Positions 61,884-63,555 of a stretch of DNA of 63,555 bases are shown one piece after another. Numbering within the stretch: position 1 is the stretch's first letter; each line of letters starts with the position of its first letter. The notes under the pieces are model-generated. The model did not search any database. It was given only the letters and a program-made list of their open reading frames with translations, and had not been told where the DNA came from. Made by a program: the position numbers and the translations under genes. The DNA is from Verrucomicrobiota bacterium (lineage in GTDB: Bacteria > Verrucomicrobiota > Verrucomicrobiia > Limisphaerales > JAFGQR01), in assembly GCA_016935555.1 (NCBI GenBank), contig JAFGQR010000141.1, forward strand, positions 1-63,555, written 5' to 3'.

Positions 61884-63542
61884 ATGATGACCACTCTTTC
61901 CGCCCCCCTCGCTCTGGCCCTCGCTTGCTTCACGGGGACCCCGGGTAATCAACCCCCACCCGCCGCCGCCGCCCCCCGCGCAGCCGAAGTCGCCACTCCG
62001 GCGGGGGTTGTCCAGGCCGGTGCCATCGTGTTACGCACGGCCTTCGACAGCCCGGCTGAGCGCAGCGCCTGGTCGTCCCCCCCGCAGGCACGCTGGGTCA
62101 GCGGGGAGGGTGACAGAGGCATGGCCTTGCGGGTCGAGGTGCCGCCCGCGCAAGCCAGCCGGACCGTCATGGCGCGCCGGCCGTTGGACCTGGTCCCCTA
62201 CCGCGGGATGCAACTGCAGTTCGTCTGCCGGGCGAAGGCGCAGAAGGTGAGCCGGCCGCCGGAGCCGCACCACGGCGTGAAATTCATGCTGCATTTCACG
62301 TCGCCATCCCTCGGCGCGCGCTGGCACCACCCCAGCCGGATCCACGGCACCTTCGACTGGAAAACACTGTCGTTCATCGCCTCCATCCCCGACGACGCCG
62401 CGCAGGGCGAGCTCGATCTGGGCTTGCAGAACGCCACGGGCACAGTCTGGTTCGACGATATCACGGTGGTCGTGGCCCGCGGCGTGCCGCCCCGGCGCCC
62501 GGCGCCGATGGCCAACCCGCCGCCGGCGTTCAAAGGGCACAACCTGCCCCGGCTGCGGGGCGTGATGTCCCCGAATGCGTTCAAGGACGAGGACCTGCGC
62601 GTGCTGGGCCGGGAATGGCGGGCCAATCTCATCCGCTGGCAAATCACACGCAACTGGGGCAAACCCAACACCGACCTCGACCTGGCCGAGTATGATCGCT
62701 GGATCGACAGCGAGCTGGCCGACCTCGACCAAGCGCTGGCAGCCTGCAGCCGCTATGGCCTCAAAGCCGTCGTCGACCTTCACTCGCCCCCCGGCGGACG
62801 TTACGAGGACAACAGCATCCGGATGTTCCATGAGGCGCCATACCAGGAACATTTCATCAGGCTCTGGGAGAAAATTGCCCGCCGGTATCGCGGCCATGCC
62901 GCCATCTGGGGCTACGACCTCGTCAACGAGCCCGTCCAAGGCAAGCCTTCTCCGCCGGGGATCGCCGACTGGTTGGGCACCCAGATCCAGGCGGCCCGGG
63001 CCATCCGTGCGGTCGACCCCGACACCACCATTATTATTGAAGCCGAAGACTGGGATTCGCCGCCCGGGTTCCGCTATCTGACGCCGGTGGAGCTGCCGCG
63101 GATCGTCTACCAGGTGCATATGTATTGGCCGCACAGTTACACCCACCAAGGCGTGCATGGCGGCCAAACCGGCGTGAGATACCCGGGCCAGATCGACGGC
63201 CAACGCTGTGACCAGGCGGCGCTGCAGCGATACCTCCAACCCGTCCGCGACTTCCAACTCGCCTACAACCTCCACATCTATTGCGGCGAGTTCAGCGCCA
63301 TCCGGTGGGCGCCCGGCGCCGCCGCCTACCTGAAGGATTGCATCGAACTGTTTGAAGCGTATGGCTGGGACTGGTCGTATCATGCCTACCGCGAATGGGA
63401 CGGCTGGAGCGTCGAACACGGTTCGGACCCGAACGATCACCGGCCTGCCGCCATGCCCACCGACCGGAAGACACAGCCATCCCACAGGATTTGGCAAAAA
63501 AAAGGTTGGAGGCTTGATGAAAACCTGCCACACGGCAGGTGA
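61884..63542 (+). CDS. GH5-family glycoside hydrolase with N-terminal binding domain
   Basis: A 552-residue exported protein with a signal peptide (TTLSAPLALALACFTG). Residues about 45-205 form a beta-sandwich ending GTVWFDDITVVV, typical of carbohydrate-binding or galactose-binding-like modules. The GH5 catalytic barrel follows at about 215-530 (NLIRWQITRNWG, GLKAVVDLHSPPGG). The acid/base is Glu349 (GYDLVNEPVQ) and the nucleophile is Glu469 (IYCGEFSAIRW), with VYQVHMYWPHSYTHQG as the strand-6 His/Tyr region. The WDWSYHAYREWDGWS segment is the strand-8 Trp. I chose ATG 61884 over upstream in-frame starts because it begins the signal. The gene ends 13 bp before the window edge. The substrate class is a beta-glucan or mannan (family inference). 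Confidence 0.9.
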   Translation: MMTTLSAPLALALACFTGTPGNQPPPAAAAPRAAEVATPAGVVQAGAIVLRTAFDSPAERSAWSSPPQARWVSGEGDRGMALRVEVPPAQASRTVMARRPLDLVPYRGMQLQFVCRAKAQKVSRPPEPHHGVKFMLHFTSPSLGARWHHPSRIHGTFDWKTLSFIASIPDDAAQGELDLGLQNATGTVWFDDITVVVARGVPPRRPAPMANPPPAFKGHNLPRLRGVMSPNAFKDEDLRVLGREWRANLIRWQITRNWGKPNTDLDLAEYDRWIDSELADLDQALAACSRYGLKAVVDLHSPPGGRYEDNSIRMFHEAPYQEHFIRLWEKIARRYRGHAAIWGYDLVNEPVQGKPSPPGIADWLGTQIQAARAIRAVDPDTTIIIEAEDWDSPPGFRYLTPVELPRIVYQVHMYWPHSYTHQGVHGGQTGVRYPGQIDGQRCDQAALQRYLQPVRDFQLAYNLHIYCGEFSAIRWAPGAAAYLKDCIELFEAYGWDWSYHAYREWDGWSVEHGSDPNDHRPAAMPTDRKTQPSHRIWQKKGWRLDENLPHGR

Positions 63543-63555
63543 TGAAAAAACAAAA

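Noticed and set aside
1..63555. CRISPR array, prophage, rRNA operon or replication origin
   Set aside because: No regularly spaced repeats with unique spacers, no phage structural genes, no rRNA sequence and no DnaA-box cluster were seen.

Overview
The window is GC-rich, gene-dense bacterial DNA that I would place in Verrucomicrobiota, probably the Limisphaerales/Pedosphaera side (inference, no search run). The grounds are Tat-signal Gfo/Idh/MocA oxidoreductases, HEAT-repeat and UVR-motif proteins, several glycosidases without any SusC/SusD pair, very large secreted Ig/CARDB/DNRLRE-type proteins whose C-termini end in aromatic-Lys/Arg stubs, and short dispersed intergenic repeats. There is no rRNA gene, CRISPR array, prophage or plasmid module. 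One tRNA gene is present, tRNA-Arg(UCU). Two decayed mobile-element genes lie outside any intact element.

Layout: 1-2 kb holds the end of a Pro/Ala-rich coiled-coil protein and a cyclic-nucleotide-binding protein. 2.2-7.6 kb is an 1800-residue secreted protein built as an A-B-A-B duplication, followed by a clean terminator. 7.7-12.6 kb has two Gfo/Idh/MocA oxidoreductases flanking a secreted HEAT-repeat protein. 13-16.5 kb has a small hypothetical protein, a secreted transglutaminase-like protein and an overlapping NlpC/P60 peptidase. 16.6-21.4 kb is a minus-strand MacAB-like transporter operon (adaptor, ATPase, two paralogous permeases). 22-25.7 kb carries a glycosidase-like protein and a sialidase. 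26-26.3 kb is a transposase remnant.

26.4-36.8 kb is the most coherent system: an eight-gene minus-strand operon reading MoxR ATPase, DUF58, DUF4381-like, vWA, vWA, TPR, a 1257-residue membrane-anchored protein and a TlpA-like thioredoxin/TPR protein. Four ATGA stop/start overlaps tie it together. It corresponds to the MoxR-Bat type of locus, but the last two genes are unusual.

37-40 kb has a GH51-like and a GH5-like glycosidase, convergent. 39.9-52.1 kb is one 4065-residue secreted protein. 52.5-54.1 kb is an ABC-2 type exporter. 54.2-59.7 kb is a minus-strand run: beta-propeller glycosidase-like protein, C25 (gingipain-family) peptidase, sugar-phosphate isomerase-like protein, UVR-motif protein, dihydropteroate-synthase-like protein and tRNA-Arg. 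59.9-63.5 kb contains an integrase N-terminal remnant beside the tRNA, a lipocalin-like secreted protein, a structured intergenic region and a GH5 glycosidase with an N-terminal binding domain.

Overall the genes describe a heterotroph that exports many enzymes against plant or animal glycans (arabinofuranosidase, GH5 enzymes, sialidase) and very large surface or secreted beta-sandwich proteins, with envelope-maintenance systems (MacAB-like, MoxR-Bat-like, peptidoglycan peptidase) between them. Names rest on motif recognition by eye. Boundaries ending in stop codons are firm; several starts are judgement calls and are marked as such.
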